Assembly (NCBI GenBank): GCA_002341815.1
Contig: DDOT01000007.1
Location: 10,879 to 16,088 of the forward strand
Length of the DNA stretch: 5,210 bases
Direction: 5' to 3'
DNA from: Thiobacillus sp. UBA2487
Lineage (GTDB): Bacteria > Pseudomonadota > Gammaproteobacteria > Burkholderiales > Sulfuriferulaceae
Shown: one piece after another, positions 1-5,210 of the stretch
Layout of the letters: every line of letters begins with the position of its first letter
How positions within the stretch are numbered: the stretch's first letter is position 1
Made by a program: the position numbers and the translations under genes
Notes under the pieces: model-generated
Told to the model about the DNA's origin: nothing
What the model saw: only the letters and a program-made list of their open reading frames with translations
The model's database searches: none

Positions 1-1
1 G

Positions 2-514
2 GTGGTGGGTGGCAGTTTGGGTGCCCAGGCCCTGAATGAGCAAGTGCCGGAAGCGCTGGCGTTGATGCCGGTCGAACAGCGTCCGCAGGTGATTCATCAA
101 TCGGGTGCGCGGCACGTCGAGGCATTGCAGGAAAAATATCGCGCCGTTGACGTAACGGTTGATGCACGGGCATACATTGATGGCATGGCAGATGTGTATG
201 CGTGGTGTGACGTGGCGATTACCCGGGCAGGGGCATTGACCATAGCAGAGTTGGCGGCTGCCGGCGTGCCGGCAATCCTGGTGCCTTATCCACACGCGGT
301 GGATGATCATCAGACCCGAAATGCCGGATTCTTGGTGGATAGCGGTGCGGCATGGCTGATGCCCCAATCCGGCATGAGTCCGCAAGCCTTGGCCGACTTG
401 CTGGGGTCGTTGAACAGAGAAACTTTAAGTCGTATGGCCCGGCGTGCACGGGCAGTTGCCAAGCCGCATGCCGCAGCGGTCGTGGCGGATATCTGCGAGG
501 AAGTGGCGCAATGA
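2..514 (+). CDS. murG: MurG C-terminal part: lipid II-forming GlcNAc transferase (5' truncated by window)
   Basis: MurG transfers GlcNAc from UDP-GlcNAc to lipid I on the cytoplasmic face of the inner membrane, giving lipid II. Only the last 170 codons are visible. The GTG at base 2 is an internal valine, not a start: the frame is open to the window edge and begins in the conserved [11 protein letters not shown] loop, which in E. coli MurG (355 aa) lies near residue 190. Further family signatures in fragment numbering are [20 protein letters not shown] (59-78) and [15 protein letters not shown] (77-91), whose Glu83 matches the conserved UDP-GlcNAc-binding glutamate. [15 protein letters not shown] (94-108) follows, the stretch that contacts the nucleotide sugar. 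The visible part is therefore the C-terminal GT-B Rossmann domain plus the closing helix. The stop overlaps the murC start by four bases (ATGA). Identification is secure; only the N-terminal half is missing. Confidence 0.97.
   Translation: MVGGSLGAQALNEQVPEALALMPVEQRPQVIHQSGARHVEALQEKYRAVDVTVDARAYIDGMADVYAWCDVAITRAGALTIAELAAAGVPAILVPYPHAVDDHQTRNAGFLVDSGAAWLMPQSGMSPQALADLLGSLNRETLSRMARRARAVAKPHAAAVVADICEEVAQ
497..503 (+). promoter_or_regulatory. Shine-Dalgarno site for murC
   Basis: GAGGAAG ends 7 bases before the ATG at 511, inside the last codons of murG. It fixes the murC start: the open frame runs upstream to 352, but the extra 53 codons lack family similarity and overlap murG in another frame. 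Residues after the ATG go straight into the GIGGSGMSG nucleotide-binding loop, as expected for MurC. Confidence 0.8.
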
Positions 515-1911
515 AACACAAAGTCAAACAACTGCATTTTATCGGCATTGGCGGCTCCGGCATGAGCGGCATCGCGGAAGTGTTATTGAACCAGGGTTAT
601 GTCATTACCGGATCTGATCTGTCGGACAGCGCGAACACGCGTCGATTGGCTGATCTGGGTGCCACCATTTACCGCGGGCATGACGCAGCACATGTCGGTC
701 AGGCAGATGCCATTGTGGTGTCAACTGCGGTGCAATCGGACAATCCTGAGGTGGTTGCGGCTCGTCAGCGCGGCATTCCGGTGGTGCCGCGCGCCATTAT
801 GCTGGCAGAACTCATGCGTTTGCGGCAGGGTATTGCGGTAGCAGGGACGCATGGGAAGACCACCACCACGTCTTTGATTGCCAGCGTGCTCGGCCAAGCC
901 GGTTTGGACCCCACATTTGTGATTGGTGGCCGTTTGTTGGCGGTTGGAACGAATGCGCGCCTGGGTCAGGGCGATTATTTGGTGGCGGAAGCCGATGAAT
1001 CAGATGCGTCATTTTTGCACCTGATGCCAATTATGTGTGTGGTTACCAACATTGATGCTGACCATATGGAAACCTATGGGCATGATTTCAACCGGTTGAA
1101 ACAGGCGTTTGTGGAGTTCATTGAGCATATTCCGTTTTATGGTCGGGCAGTGTTGTGTGCGGATGATGAGAATGTGCGCTCTGTCATGTCGATGATCAGC
1201 AAGCCGGTCACGACCTACGCCATTGATCAACCCGCCGACTTGCGCGCAATCAATGTGCGTGCCGAACAAGGTCGGATGTTGTTCGATGTCATAGATGCCG
1301 GAGAGCAGCACGTTATGTCAGTGACTCTGAATTTACCGGGACGGCACAATGTATTGAATGCACTGGCGGCTATTGCGATTGCCCTGGAAATCGGCGTGAC
1401 TGTAGACGCAATAGCCTGCGCACTCGAAGCGTTTTCTGGTGTGGGTCGGCGCTTTCAGCGCTATGGCGAAATCAGCTTGCCACACGGTGGCACGTTTACG
1501 TTAGTGGACGATTATGGTCACCATCCGGCTGAAATGGCGGCAACGATCGCTGCTGCTCGCGCAGCTTTTCCGGAGCGACGGTTGGTGCTGGCGTTTCAGC
1601 CGCACCGTTATAGCCGGACGCGTGATTTGTTTGAAGATTTTGTGGCAGTGTTGTCGAGTGTGGATGCGTTGTTGTTGACCGACGTGTATGCCGCAGGTGA
1701 GCCACCGCTGGTGGCTGCCGATGGGCGTGCTTTGGCGCGGGCATTGCGGGTGAATGGCAAGATCGAACCGGTGTTTGTGAATTCGGTGACTGATTTGCCG
1801 CAAAGCGTGCTGGATAACGCGTGCGATGGCGACGTGGTGTTGGCCATGGGTGCAGGCTCCATAGGTGGTGTGCCAATCAAAATTATGGAATTGAGCGAGG
1901 GTAAGTTCTGA
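511..1911 (+). CDS. murC: UDP-N-acetylmuramate--L-alanine ligase
   Basis: MurC is the cytoplasmic ATP-dependent ligase that adds L-Ala, the first stem-peptide residue, to UDP-MurNAc. The 466-residue product is close to the usual family length (E. coli 491). Domain 1 (about 1-107) is the Rossmann fold binding the UDP substrate and opens with GIGGSGMSG (12-20). Domain 2 is the central ATPase with the P-loop [10 protein letters not shown] (112-121, Lys116), [10 protein letters not shown] (160-169, Mg/substrate glutamate) and [11 protein letters not shown] (179-189). Domain 3 (about 320-466) carries DDYGHHPAE (333-341), which binds the amino acid and nucleotide, and QPHRYSRT (363-370). [13 protein letters not shown] (275-287) and [11 protein letters not shown] (310-320) are also typical of MurC rather than MurD, E or F. 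It starts in a 4-base overlap with murG and ends 1 base before murB, so it is probably translationally coupled to both. No key motif is missing. Confidence 0.98.
   Translation: MKHKVKQLHFIGIGGSGMSGIAEVLLNQGYVITGSDLSDSANTRRLADLGATIYRGHDAAHVGQADAIVVSTAVQSDNPEVVAARQRGIPVVPRAIMLAELMRLRQGIAVAGTHGKTTTTSLIASVLGQAGLDPTFVIGGRLLAVGTNARLGQGDYLVAEADESDASFLHLMPIMCVVTNIDADHMETYGHDFNRLKQAFVEFIEHIPFYGRAVLCADDENVRSVMSMISKPVTTYAIDQPADLRAINVRAEQGRMLFDVIDAGEQHVMSVTLNLPGRHNVLNALAAIAIALEIGVTVDAIACALEAFSGVGRRFQRYGEISLPHGGTFTLVDDYGHHPAEMAATIAAARAAFPERRLVLAFQPHRYSRTRDLFEDFVAVLSSVDALLLTDVYAAGEPPLVAADGRALARALRVNGKIEPVFVNSVTDLPQSVLDNACDGDVVLAMGAGSIGGVPIKIMELSEGKF
1897..1901 (+). promoter_or_regulatory. Probable ribosome binding site for murB
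   Basis: GAGGG in the last codons of murC lies 11 bases before the ATG at 1913. That spacing is slightly long. The ATG is the first plausible start in the frame after the murC stop (1909-1911) and is one base from it, so terminating ribosomes may also reinitiate directly. Confidence 0.5.
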
Positions 1912-1912
1912 T

Positions 1913-2839
1913 ATGAAATTGTCGATTGACCCTCAGCGGCTGCGCGGCAAGTTGCGCCATGACGAGCCGATGTCGCGCCATGTGTCATGGCGGGCAGGTG
2001 GGCGGACAGACAACTGGTATCAGCCGGCAGATATTCAGGATATGGGTGAGTTCTTGCGTGGCGTACCGGCAGAAATGCCGGTGGTGTGCGTGGGTTTGGG
2101 AAGCAATCTGCTGGTGCGGGATGGTGGCTTGCGCGGGGTGGTGGTGGCCTTGCACGGTGCATTAAACACGTTGACGTTGGCACAGCGTACCGATGGGTAC
2201 GGCGTGTTGTATGGCGAAGCAGGTGTTGCGTTGCCCAAATTGGCAAGGTTTGCGGCCAACCATGGATTGGTGGGCGCCGAATTCATGGCAGGTATTCCCG
2301 GTACGTTGGGCGGTGCATTGGCGATGAATGCCGGTTGCTACGGTGCAGAGACGTGGGGCACGGTGCTGCAGGTGTTGACCATCAATCGACAAGGTGAGTT
2401 GCGTCAGCGTGATCGGAGTGAATTTGAGGCGGGTTACCGGCACGTGGCTGGACTGTCCGATGATGAGTGGTTTGTGGCAGGTTGGCTGAGGTTGCCCGAT
2501 GGCGATGGAGAAGCCAGTCGTCGGTCGATTACAGCGTTGCTGGAAAAGCGGATCGCCAACCAGCCGCTGGGACAGCCCAATGCCGGTTCGGTGTTCCGCA
2601 ATCCCACAGGGGATTATGCCGCGCGCCTGATTGAAGCCTGCGGTCTGAAAGGGTGCGCGGTAGGTGGTGCTCGTGTGTCCGACAAACATGCCAATTTTAT
2701 CGTCAACACCGGGGCGGCCAGCGCAACCGAAATCGAGCAATTGATCGCGCAGGTGCATGACACGGTGCAACAGCAAACCGGGGTGGATTTGGTGTGTGAG
2801 GTGCGCATCATTGGAGAACAAACAGGGGCGATGCAATGA
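1913..2839 (+). CDS. murB: UDP-N-acetylenolpyruvoylglucosamine reductase
   Basis: MurB is a cytoplasmic FAD enzyme that uses NADPH to reduce UDP-GlcNAc-enolpyruvate (the MurA product) to UDP-MurNAc, the substrate of MurC. The 308-residue protein has the FAD-binding PCMH-type N-terminal half with [10 protein letters not shown] (61-70) and [15 protein letters not shown] (127-141). It then has the MurB C-terminal domain with NAGSVFRNP (223-231) and [11 protein letters not shown] (255-265). By motif alignment the catalytic residues are Arg176 (GYR), Ser226 (the proton donor, Ser229 in E. coli) and Glu296 (CEVR, Glu325 in E. coli). All are present. Length and the GYRH segment fit the shorter type II form better than the 342-residue E. 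coli type I enzyme; this subtype call is inference. The stop overlaps ddl in an ATGA. Identity is secure. Confidence 0.97.
   Translation: MKLSIDPQRLRGKLRHDEPMSRHVSWRAGGRTDNWYQPADIQDMGEFLRGVPAEMPVVCVGLGSNLLVRDGGLRGVVVALHGALNTLTLAQRTDGYGVLYGEAGVALPKLARFAANHGLVGAEFMAGIPGTLGGALAMNAGCYGAETWGTVLQVLTINRQGELRQRDRSEFEAGYRHVAGLSDDEWFVAGWLRLPDGDGEASRRSITALLEKRIANQPLGQPNAGSVFRNPTGDYAARLIEACGLKGCAVGGARVSDKHANFIVNTGAASATEIEQLIAQVHDTVQQQTGVDLVCEVRIIGEQTGAMQ
2065..2082 (+). repeat. Perfect 7-bp inverted repeat with GAAA loop inside murB
   Basis: ACCGGCA (2065-2071), GAAA (2072-2075) and TGCCGGT (2076-2082) form a perfect stem with a GNRA-type tetraloop in the mRNA. A T-G wobble at 2064/2083 could extend it. 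It encodes part of VPAEMPVV in murB, about 150 bases after the start codon. There is no T tract, so it is not an intrinsic terminator. Any role in mRNA folding or stability is inference; it may be a by-product of codon choice. Confidence 0.4.
2824..2828 (+). promoter_or_regulatory. Weak ribosome binding site for ddl
   Basis: AGGGG lies 7 bases before the ddl ATG at 2836, within the last codons of murB. It is a partial match to the consensus, so ddl translation probably relies partly on coupling through the ATGA overlap. A nearby ATG at 2831 is in the murB frame and is not a ddl start. Confidence 0.5.
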
Positions 2840-3747
2840 AAAGGTTTGGGCGTGTGGGTGTGTTGCTGGGTGGACATTCTGCAGAGCGAGAAATTTCGCT
2901 GGCCAGCGGGAGCCGCGTATTGGCCGGTTTGCGCCATCTGGGGATCGATGCCCATCCGTTTGACCCTGCCGAACAAGATATGGCTGCGTTACAGGCAGCC
3001 GGCTTTGACCGGGTGATGATTTCATTGCACGGACGGTTTGGTGAAGACGGTACGGTGCAAGGGGTATTGGACTGGATGCAGATTCCCTATACCGGTAGTG
3101 GCGTGATGGCATCGGCATTGGCGATGGACAAGTGGCGCACCAAGCTGGTCTGGCAGGGGGCAGGTATTCCAACCCCTGCGTATGCGCTGTTGACCGCCGA
3201 TACGGATTGGCAAGCAGTGGTGGACAGATTGGGGTTGCCGCTGTTTGTTAAACCGGCGCGTGAAGGCTCCAGCTTGGGCATGTCGCGGGTGATATCGGTT
3301 GATAGGCTGAAAGCGGCATGGGAACTGGCTGCACAGTTTGATGATGTGGTGTTGGCAGAACAAGCGATCATAGGTGGCGAATATACCTGTGCCATTGTGG
3401 CCGGCGAGGTGTTGCCGATGATTCGTCTGGTGCCGGCAGGTGACTACTACGATTACGAAGCCAAATATATTCGGAATGACACCAGCTATGTTGTGCCATG
3501 CGGCTTGCCGATTGAGGTGGAGCAAGGTATCGCCGAGTTGGCCAAGCAGGCATTTGCCGTGTTGGGGTGTCGTGGATGGGCTCGATTGGATGTGATGGTG
3601 GATGCGAAGCGGCAGCCTTGGTTTCTTGAAATCAACACCTCGCCGGGTATGACGGATCACAGTTTGGTCCCCATGGCGGCACGCGCTGCCGGCTTGTCGT
3701 TTGAAGATTTGTTGCTCAAGGTACTGGGGGAGGCGCGTGCTGATTAG
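2836..3747 (+). CDS. ddlB: D-alanine--D-alanine ligase (DdlB type)
   Basis: Ddl is a cytoplasmic ATP-grasp ligase that joins two D-Ala to make the dipeptide MurF adds to the precursor. The 303 residues match E. coli DdlB (306). The N-terminal domain has [13 protein letters not shown] (10-22), where Glu17 matches the D-Ala-binding Glu15 of E. coli, and HGRFGEDG (65-72). [15 protein letters not shown] (85-99) leads into the central domain with [12 protein letters not shown] (139-150, including Ser145). YDYEAKY (205-211) ends with Lys210-Tyr211, matching Lys215-Tyr216. That tyrosine is the mark of a D-Ala-D-Ala rather than a VanA-like D-Ala-D-lactate ligase. The Mg ligands are Asp252 (RLDVMV), Glu265 and Asn267 ([17 protein letters not shown]). 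Nothing is missing. The last 11 bases overlap the ftsQ start. The dcw position supports the ddlB symbol over a stand-alone ddlA. Confidence 0.97.
   Translation: MKRFGRVGVLLGGHSAEREISLASGSRVLAGLRHLGIDAHPFDPAEQDMAALQAAGFDRVMISLHGRFGEDGTVQGVLDWMQIPYTGSGVMASALAMDKWRTKLVWQGAGIPTPAYALLTADTDWQAVVDRLGLPLFVKPAREGSSLGMSRVISVDRLKAAWELAAQFDDVVLAEQAIIGGEYTCAIVAGEVLPMIRLVPAGDYYDYEAKYIRNDTSYVVPCGLPIEVEQGIAELAKQAFAVLGCRGWARLDVMVDAKRQPWFLEINTSPGMTDHSLVPMAARAAGLSFEDLLLKVLGEARAD
3729..3733 (+). promoter_or_regulatory. Strong but closely spaced Shine-Dalgarno site for ftsQ
   Basis: GGAGG, part of a GGGGGAGG run at 3726-3733, is the best ribosome binding site in the window. It lies only 3 bases before the GTG at 3737, closer than the usual 5-9. 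The only other in-frame standard starts nearby are TTG at 3701 (12 codons upstream, no purine-rich site checked out for it) and TTG at 3761 (too far downstream, inside the membrane anchor region). GTG 3737 remains the best start. Confidence 0.6.
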
Positions 3748-4468
3748 CGGGCGTCAATTATTGGGCTGGTGGCGATATGTCGCAGGATTGGCGCTCGCCG
3801 GTTTGCTGGTGTTCGGACTGGTGCGATTTACCCGTTTGGCGGCATTTTCGGTGCAGCGGGTCGATATTAGCGGCGCCAGTCGGGTAACCCGGGAGCAAAC
3901 ACAGTTGGTGATAGCACATTATGTGCATGGCAGCCTGTTTGATCTGGATCTGGAGCAGATTCGTGCCGGTTTTGGCAAGTTGCCGTGGGTGCGAGCTGTG
4001 GATGTGCGTCGGGTGTGGCCGAATCGGCTGGTGGTCCGTTTGGAAGAGCATCAACCGCTGGCACGCTGGAATGATGATGCCTTGTTGGATACGCAGGGCG
4101 ATGTGTTTATGGCAGCGACTGGCGCAAAACTGGCCCGGTTAAGCGGGCCGAATGGCACCAATCAGGTGGTTAAACAGGAGTGGTTGGCGGCAAATCGGAT
4201 TGTAGCGCCGCTGGGTCGTAAGGTGAGTAATGTGGTGCTGGATGATCGACGGAGCTGGCAATTGGTGCTGGACAATGGTGTGCAGATTGAACTGGGACGA
4301 CGGGATATGGATGCCAGACTGGCGCGCTGGGTGCGCTTGGCGCCACAAATGCAGCCTTGGATCAGCGGGGCGGTTAAACGTGTTGATTTGCGGTATCCGG
4401 ATGGTATTGCGGTCGAAATGGTGCAGCAATCTGCTGAGCATAACCAAAAACAAGGAAACAAGTCATGA
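3737..4468 (+). CDS. ftsQ: Cell division protein FtsQ
   Basis: FtsQ is a bitopic inner-membrane protein that joins the early cytoplasmic divisome to the FtsB-FtsL complex in the periplasm. From the GTG start the product is 243 residues (E. coli 276). A short cytoplasmic tail (about 1-13) precedes one hydrophobic segment (about 14-29, [16 protein letters not shown]). The POTRA domain (about 37-105) starts [15 protein letters not shown] and contains the hallmark [16 protein letters not shown] (83-98) and [10 protein letters not shown] (102-111). The beta domain follows with LLDTQGDVF (116-124), SGPNGT (136-141), [15 protein letters not shown] (167-181) and the closing strand [14 protein letters not shown] (214-227), the region that contacts FtsB in E. 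coli. The C-terminal tail after about 228 is polar. The start overlaps ddl by 11 bases and the stop overlaps ftsA in ATGA. POTRA and context make the call secure; only the exact start is less certain. Confidence 0.95.
   Translation: MLISGRQLLGWWRYVAGLALAGLLVFGLVRFTRLAAFSVQRVDISGASRVTREQTQLVIAHYVHGSLFDLDLEQIRAGFGKLPWVRAVDVRRVWPNRLVVRLEEHQPLARWNDDALLDTQGDVFMAATGAKLARLSGPNGTNQVVKQEWLAANRIVAPLGRKVSNVVLDDRRSWQLVLDNGVQIELGRRDMDARLARWVRLAPQMQPWISGAVKRVDLRYPDGIAVEMVQQSAEHNQKQGNKS
4452..4456 (+). promoter_or_regulatory. Shine-Dalgarno site for ftsA
   Basis: AAGGA lies 8 bases before the ATG at 4465, inside the end of ftsQ in an A-rich stretch that should stay unstructured. This is the best spaced site of the downstream genes and supports ATG 4465, which overlaps the ftsQ stop. 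Confidence 0.75.
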
Positions 4469-5210
4469 GCAGGCAACGTGACAATCGAGAACTGCTGGTC
4501 GGGCTGGATATCGGAACCTCCAAGGTGGTCGCCATTGTGGCGCAGGTGCTGCCGGATGGCCGGCTGGATGTGGTGGGCATGGGGTCGCATGAGTCGCGCG
4601 GCCTGAAGCGTGGCGTGGTGGTGAATATCGAGTCAACGGTCAATGCCATTCAGCATGCGCTGGAAGAAGCAGAGGTGATGGCGGATTGCAAAATCAGCCA
4701 TGTGTATACCGGCATTGCCGGGAGTCATATCCGTAGTTTCAATTCAGACGGCATGACACCGGTACGTGACAAGGAAGTCACGCAAATGGATATTGATCGG
4801 GTGCTGGAAACCGCCCGCGCCATGAATATCCCAACCGATCAGCAAATTTTGCATGTCCTGCCGCAAGAGTATCTGGTGGATGGCCAGGAAGACGTGCGGG
4901 AACCTCTGGGTATGAGTGGTGTTCGCCTTGAGGTCAAAGTGCATATTGTCACGGGTGCAGTGTCTGCCGCACAAAACATTATCAAGTGCGTACGGCGATG
5001 CGGTCTGGAAGTCAGCGATCTGATTCTGCAGCCGTTGGCGTCTGCTCACGCCGTTTTGACGCAAGATGAAAAAGATTTGGGTGTGGCAGTGGTCGATATT
5101 GGCGGAGGCACCACGGATATTGCGGTATTTACACAAGGTGCAATTCGTCACACCGCAGTGATTCCCGTGGCGGGAGATCAGATTACCAGCGATATCGCGC
5201 ATGCATTGCG
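4465..5210 (+). CDS. ftsA: Cell division protein FtsA, N-terminal part (3' truncated by window)
   Basis: FtsA is an actin-like ATPase that tethers FtsZ filaments to the inner membrane and recruits later divisome proteins. The frame is open from the ATG to the window end: 248 whole codons plus two bases, about 60% of the usual 420 residues. Visible parts are the phosphate-1 loop GLDIGTSK (13-20) in subdomain 1A and SRGLKRGVVVNIEST (44-58). The 1C subdomain characteristic of FtsA (about 85-165) includes HVLPQEYLVDGQ (130-141) and GMSGVRLEVKVH (149-160). The phosphate-2 loop DIGGGTTDIAVF (211-222) and GAIRHTAVIPVAGDQITSD (225-243) follow. The adenosine-binding motif and the C-terminal membrane helix lie outside the window. 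No stop or frameshift is seen. It is coupled to ftsQ through ATGA; ftsZ would be expected next, but this cannot be seen. Confidence 0.97.
   Translation, partial: MSRQRDNRELLVGLDIGTSKVVAIVAQVLPDGRLDVVGMGSHESRGLKRGVVVNIESTVNAIQHALEEAEVMADCKISHVYTGIAGSHIRSFNSDGMTPVRDKEVTQMDIDRVLETARAMNIPTDQQILHVLPQEYLVDGQEDVREPLGMSGVRLEVKVHIVTGAVSAAQNIIKCVRRCGLEVSDLILQPLASAHAVLTQDEKDLGVAVVDIGGGTTDIAVFTQGAIRHTAVIPVAGDQITSDIAHAL

Noticed and set aside
259..274. Near-palindrome TGCCGGCGTGCCGGCA in murG, considered as a protein binding site.
   Set aside because: It encodes the conserved AAGVPA motif of MurG, and GCC/GGC/CCG codons produce such symmetry by themselves. No second copy was seen.
352..510. Possible N-terminal extension of MurC by 53 codons.
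   Set aside because: The extension overlaps murG in another frame and has no MurC-like sequence. ATG 511 has a good ribosome binding site and an ATGA overlap.
2163..2210. TTGACG followed 17 bases later by TGGGTA in murB, considered as a sigma-70 promoter.
   Set aside because: The -10 match is poor, and TTGAC words are common here because of TTG-ACN codons. Not reported as a feature.
2162..3172. A 336-codon open frame on the minus strand opposite murB and ddl.
   Set aside because: It covers two well-supported genes on the + strand, and its translation is rich in Pro, His and Arg with no recognisable domain. Scarce TTA, CTA and TCA codons on the + strand make long antisense frames likely. The same applies to the minus-strand frames at 1608-2246 and 3022-3660.
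4132..4149. GGCCCG - GTTAAG - CGGGCC hairpin in ftsQ, considered as a terminator or attenuator.
   Set aside because: The 6-bp stem is perfect, but no T tract follows and it lies mid-gene in codons for the LARLSGP region, with ftsA coupled downstream. Termination here would abolish ftsQ and ftsA expression.

Overview
This window is an uninterrupted stretch of the bacterial division and cell wall (dcw) cluster. All genes are on the + strand, in the order murG (3' part) - murC - murB - ddl (ddlB type) - ftsQ - ftsA (5' part). Every reading frame is intact where visible. I see no mobile element, RNA gene, CRISPR array or foreign gene.

The organism is a Gram-negative proteobacterium, most likely beta or gamma. 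The gene order is typical of those classes, and FtsQ is present with its signal-anchor and POTRA layout. The visible FtsA has the DIGGGTTDIAVF and GAIRHTAVIP wording that I associate with Betaproteobacteria. murB between murC and ddl occurs in some lineages of both classes, so I do not name a genus. Base composition is moderately GC-rich. The coding strand is rich in G and T, with many TTG (Leu) and GTG (Val) codons.

Layout: 2-514 is the UDP-GlcNAc-binding half of MurG. 511-1911 is MurC (466 aa). 1913-2839 is MurB (308 aa). 2836-3747 is D-Ala-D-Ala ligase (303 aa). 3737-4468 is FtsQ (243 aa, GTG start). 4465-5210 is the first 248 residues of FtsA. Packing is extreme: three junctions are 4-base ATGA overlaps, ddl/ftsQ overlap by 11 bases, and murC/murB are separated by a single base (1912), the only untranslated base in the window. 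This implies one polycistronic message with translational coupling. No terminator and no convincing internal promoter was seen.

Together, MurB (reduction of UDP-GlcNAc-enolpyruvate), MurC (L-Ala addition) and Ddl (D-Ala-D-Ala for MurF) supply the cytoplasmic peptidoglycan precursor. MurG completes lipid II at the membrane. FtsQ and FtsA build the divisome that uses the precursor at the septum. This is a conserved housekeeping region and I found no undescribed system. The findings below are modest: a tightly spaced ftsQ start, a strong TTG/G-skew bias, a GAAA-loop hairpin within murB and an over-represented hexamer.
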